A stretch of DNA of 7,352 nt. Origin: Desulfobulbaceae bacterium. Its GTDB lineage: Bacteria > Desulfobacterota > Desulfobulbia > Desulfobulbales > Desulfobulbaceae. A program made the translations under genes and the position numbers. Positions 6,550 through 7,352 of the stretch are shown in pieces; positions within the stretch are counted from its first letter, which is position 1, and every line of letters starts with the position of its first letter. The notes below the pieces were generated by a model, which was not told the origin of the DNA, made no database searches, and saw nothing but the letters and a program-made list of their open reading frames with translations. The stretch spans positions 1 through 7,352 of the forward strand of contig DAOVTM010000201.1 of NCBI GenBank assembly GCA_030633145.1. Direction: 5' to 3'.

Positions 6550-6568
6550 GGCAGGAATTATACCTGCC
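6550..6568 (-). promoter_or_regulatory. Dyad centred on a consensus -10 box of the outer membrane protein gene
   Basis: On the minus strand, GGCAGG and CCTGCC flank TATAATT, so a perfect TATAAT (6557-6562) sits inside a 6-base inverted repeat. I find no convincing -35 at 16-18 bases: the candidate CGGTTG is poor, and TTGTTA is only 14 bases away. This suggests a promoter needing an activator or controlled by a repressor bound at the dyad. The predicted leader is short, about 20 bases. Confidence 0.45.
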
Positions 6569-6597
6569 TGATAATGTAACAACCGACAATCAAACAC

Positions 6598-7048
6598 TTT
6601 GAAATATGCAAAAAAATAACAGATTGCTTAACGAATTGCAATCCTCTTCGATATTTCCTCACAGAATCGGATGCCGACTATCCACTATGGTCAACAGCCG
6701 TATCCCTCTTGCCACCGTACCTGCACGGACTGAATTCAGCTCAATATAAATACTAATTGCTCATCAAGCAGTATGCATATATATTGCAACCAAATTCAAA
6801 GAATACGCCTCCCATTTTTAATTTTGCAACGCCCTTTTTAACGATGGCGACACATCTTGTCGCACCATGCAGCAGCTCCCCCTTTAATATAGTTCTTTTC
6901 TGTGTTATTCAATATACAGATAATGACCGAGGGACTTACTGCACCTTCTCTGATAAAAAGGCTACATGAATACGACAGAAATTGATTTACACAGAATAGA
7001 ACTTCGTTACGCCGTATCCTCTTTATAAATTATGGAAACATCTGATAA
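6598..7048. other. AT-rich intergenic region without a convincing gene
   Basis: No reading frame here has both a start with a ribosome binding site and protein-like composition. The longest plus-strand frame (6757-6969) begins with TTG, lacks a Shine-Dalgarno sequence and matches no family I know. Two small dyads are visible: GATTGC/GCAATC at 6622-6643, and GCGACA (6847-6852) with TGTCGC (6858-6863) around CATCT. Neither is followed by a T-run. A transcript from a plus-strand gene beyond the window cannot be excluded. Confidence 0.6.
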
Positions 7049-7099
7049 CCCACTGGTTCCCATGCTCCTGCGTGGGAACCTTGTTTCCCGCTCCAGCGG
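7049..7099. repeat. Second REP-like patch
   Basis: CCCACTGGTTCC (7049-7060) is identical to the 12-mer at 3792-3803. It leads into a hairpin at 7055-7080 with arms GGTTCCCATGC and GCGTGGGAACC (one T-G pair) around TCCT. A smaller hairpin follows at 7088-7099, CCGCT-CC-AGCGG. Its CGCT-CC-AGCG core is the inverse of the CGCT-GG-AGCG core in the first patch. The two patches therefore belong to one dispersed repeat family with variants. Confidence 0.82.
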
Positions 7100-7111
7100 C
7101 AGTACAGGACA

Positions 7112-7194
7112 GACGGAGTCTCGCAGGCTCGCTTACCTGGAGCGTCCAATTTGCGTTCCCATGCAGGAGGTAAGCGAGCCTGCGAGACTCCGTC
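7112..7194. repeat. 27-bp perfect inverted repeat with a REP fragment in its loop
   Basis: The arm at 7112-7138 (starting GACGGAGTCTCGCAGG) is the exact inverse of 7168-7194 (ending CTGCGAGACTCCGTC). The 29-base loop (7139-7167) contains GTTCCCATGC (7155-7164), also found at 7056-7065. CTGGAGCGTCC (7137-7147), spanning the arm/loop border, is also found in the first patch at 3822-3832. Such long perfect arms would form a very stable hairpin in RNA or a cruciform in DNA. No T-run follows, so it is not a standard intrinsic terminator. A transposable REP-type or MITE-type unit is the most likely origin. Confidence 0.9.
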
Positions 7195-7206
7195 AGTAGG
7201 AACGAG

Positions 7207-7352
7207 GCTGCCATAAGATTTAAACAGGATACGAAATATGGTTGTTGCTCAAAAATGAGATATGTATCATTATGGTGTGATATAGAAAAAAAAACAGTGA
7301 ATGCATATTTAAAAGGTGTCCCTGCATTGTAAGCGTGAATCTTTTCCATGTA
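7207..7352. other. AT-rich tail with no recognisable gene
   Basis: This end of the window is AT-rich with an A-run near 7286-7295. A minus-strand frame reading from 7349 into the repeats is mostly translated palindrome and is not supported as a gene. No RNA gene or terminator was recognised. Confidence 0.5.

Noticed and set aside
6109..6579. Plus-strand 156-codon frame opposite the porin gene
   Set aside because: It is antisense to a well-supported outer membrane protein with a signal peptide, ribosome binding site and terminator.
6532..6597. N-terminal extension of the porin by 22 residues from the ATG at 6597
   Set aside because: It would place residues before the signal peptide and include the strong ribosome binding site and -10 dyad within the coding sequence.
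6757..6969. Plus-strand 70-residue frame in the gap upstream of the porin gene
   Set aside because: TTG start, no ribosome binding site, AT-rich, and no recognisable motif.
6979..7000. TTGATTTACACAGAATAG resembling some IS256-type transposon ends
   Set aside because: No partner inverted repeat and no transposase nearby; the resemblance is from memory and too short.
7023..7349. Minus-strand 108-residue frame at the right edge
   Set aside because: The C-terminal half is translated inverted repeat, and there is no independent coding evidence.

Overview
The window looks like chromosomal DNA from an anaerobic or microaerophilic Gram-negative bacterium. Desulfobacterota (a Desulfobulbales-type organism) is my best guess, but it is inferred from gene content only. 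The supports are a beta-barrel outer membrane protein, a B12/radical SAM lipid-type enzyme encoded beside an acyl carrier protein and ketosynthase, and REP-like palindromes of the GTTCCCA...TGGGAAC type. No rRNA, tRNA, CRISPR array or transposase gene was seen. Every convincing gene lies on the minus strand, so transcription runs right to left.

Left half (1-3756): a compact three-gene operon for a specialised lipid or polyketide-like product. In transcription order it holds a sigma70-like promoter (3728-3756), an acyl carrier protein (3418-3684), a 714-residue fusion of a complete ketosynthase with a chain-length-factor-like second ketosynthase fold (1277-3421), and a cobalamin-binding radical SAM enzyme (1-1280) that runs off the left edge. 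The two junctions are 4-base stop/start overlaps (TTGA, then ATGA), so the three proteins are probably made together. The likely logic is that the ACP carries the chain, the fused ketosynthase extends it, and the radical SAM enzyme does a difficult C-C or methylation step. The nearest described theme I know is the ladderane-type lipid clusters of anammox bacteria and some sulfate reducers. The product here is unknown.

Middle (3757-5550): directly upstream of the operon promoter is a mosaic of REP-like hairpins, a perfect 25-bp tandem duplication and an 11-bp-period minisatellite apparently grown from the end of the REP element. Next is an AAA/DUF4143 ATPase (4114-5265). Its promoter lies inside two nested inverted repeats that share a centre near 5310, which suggests either an operator or a small palindromic element.

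Right half (5492-7352): a porin-like outer membrane protein of the MetA/phenol-degradation family (5551-6531) has a signal peptide, a strong ribosome binding site, a dyad over its -10 box and a clear intrinsic terminator. The remaining 820 bases have no convincing gene. They contain AT-rich sequence and a second REP-like patch that ends in a 27-bp perfect inverted repeat.
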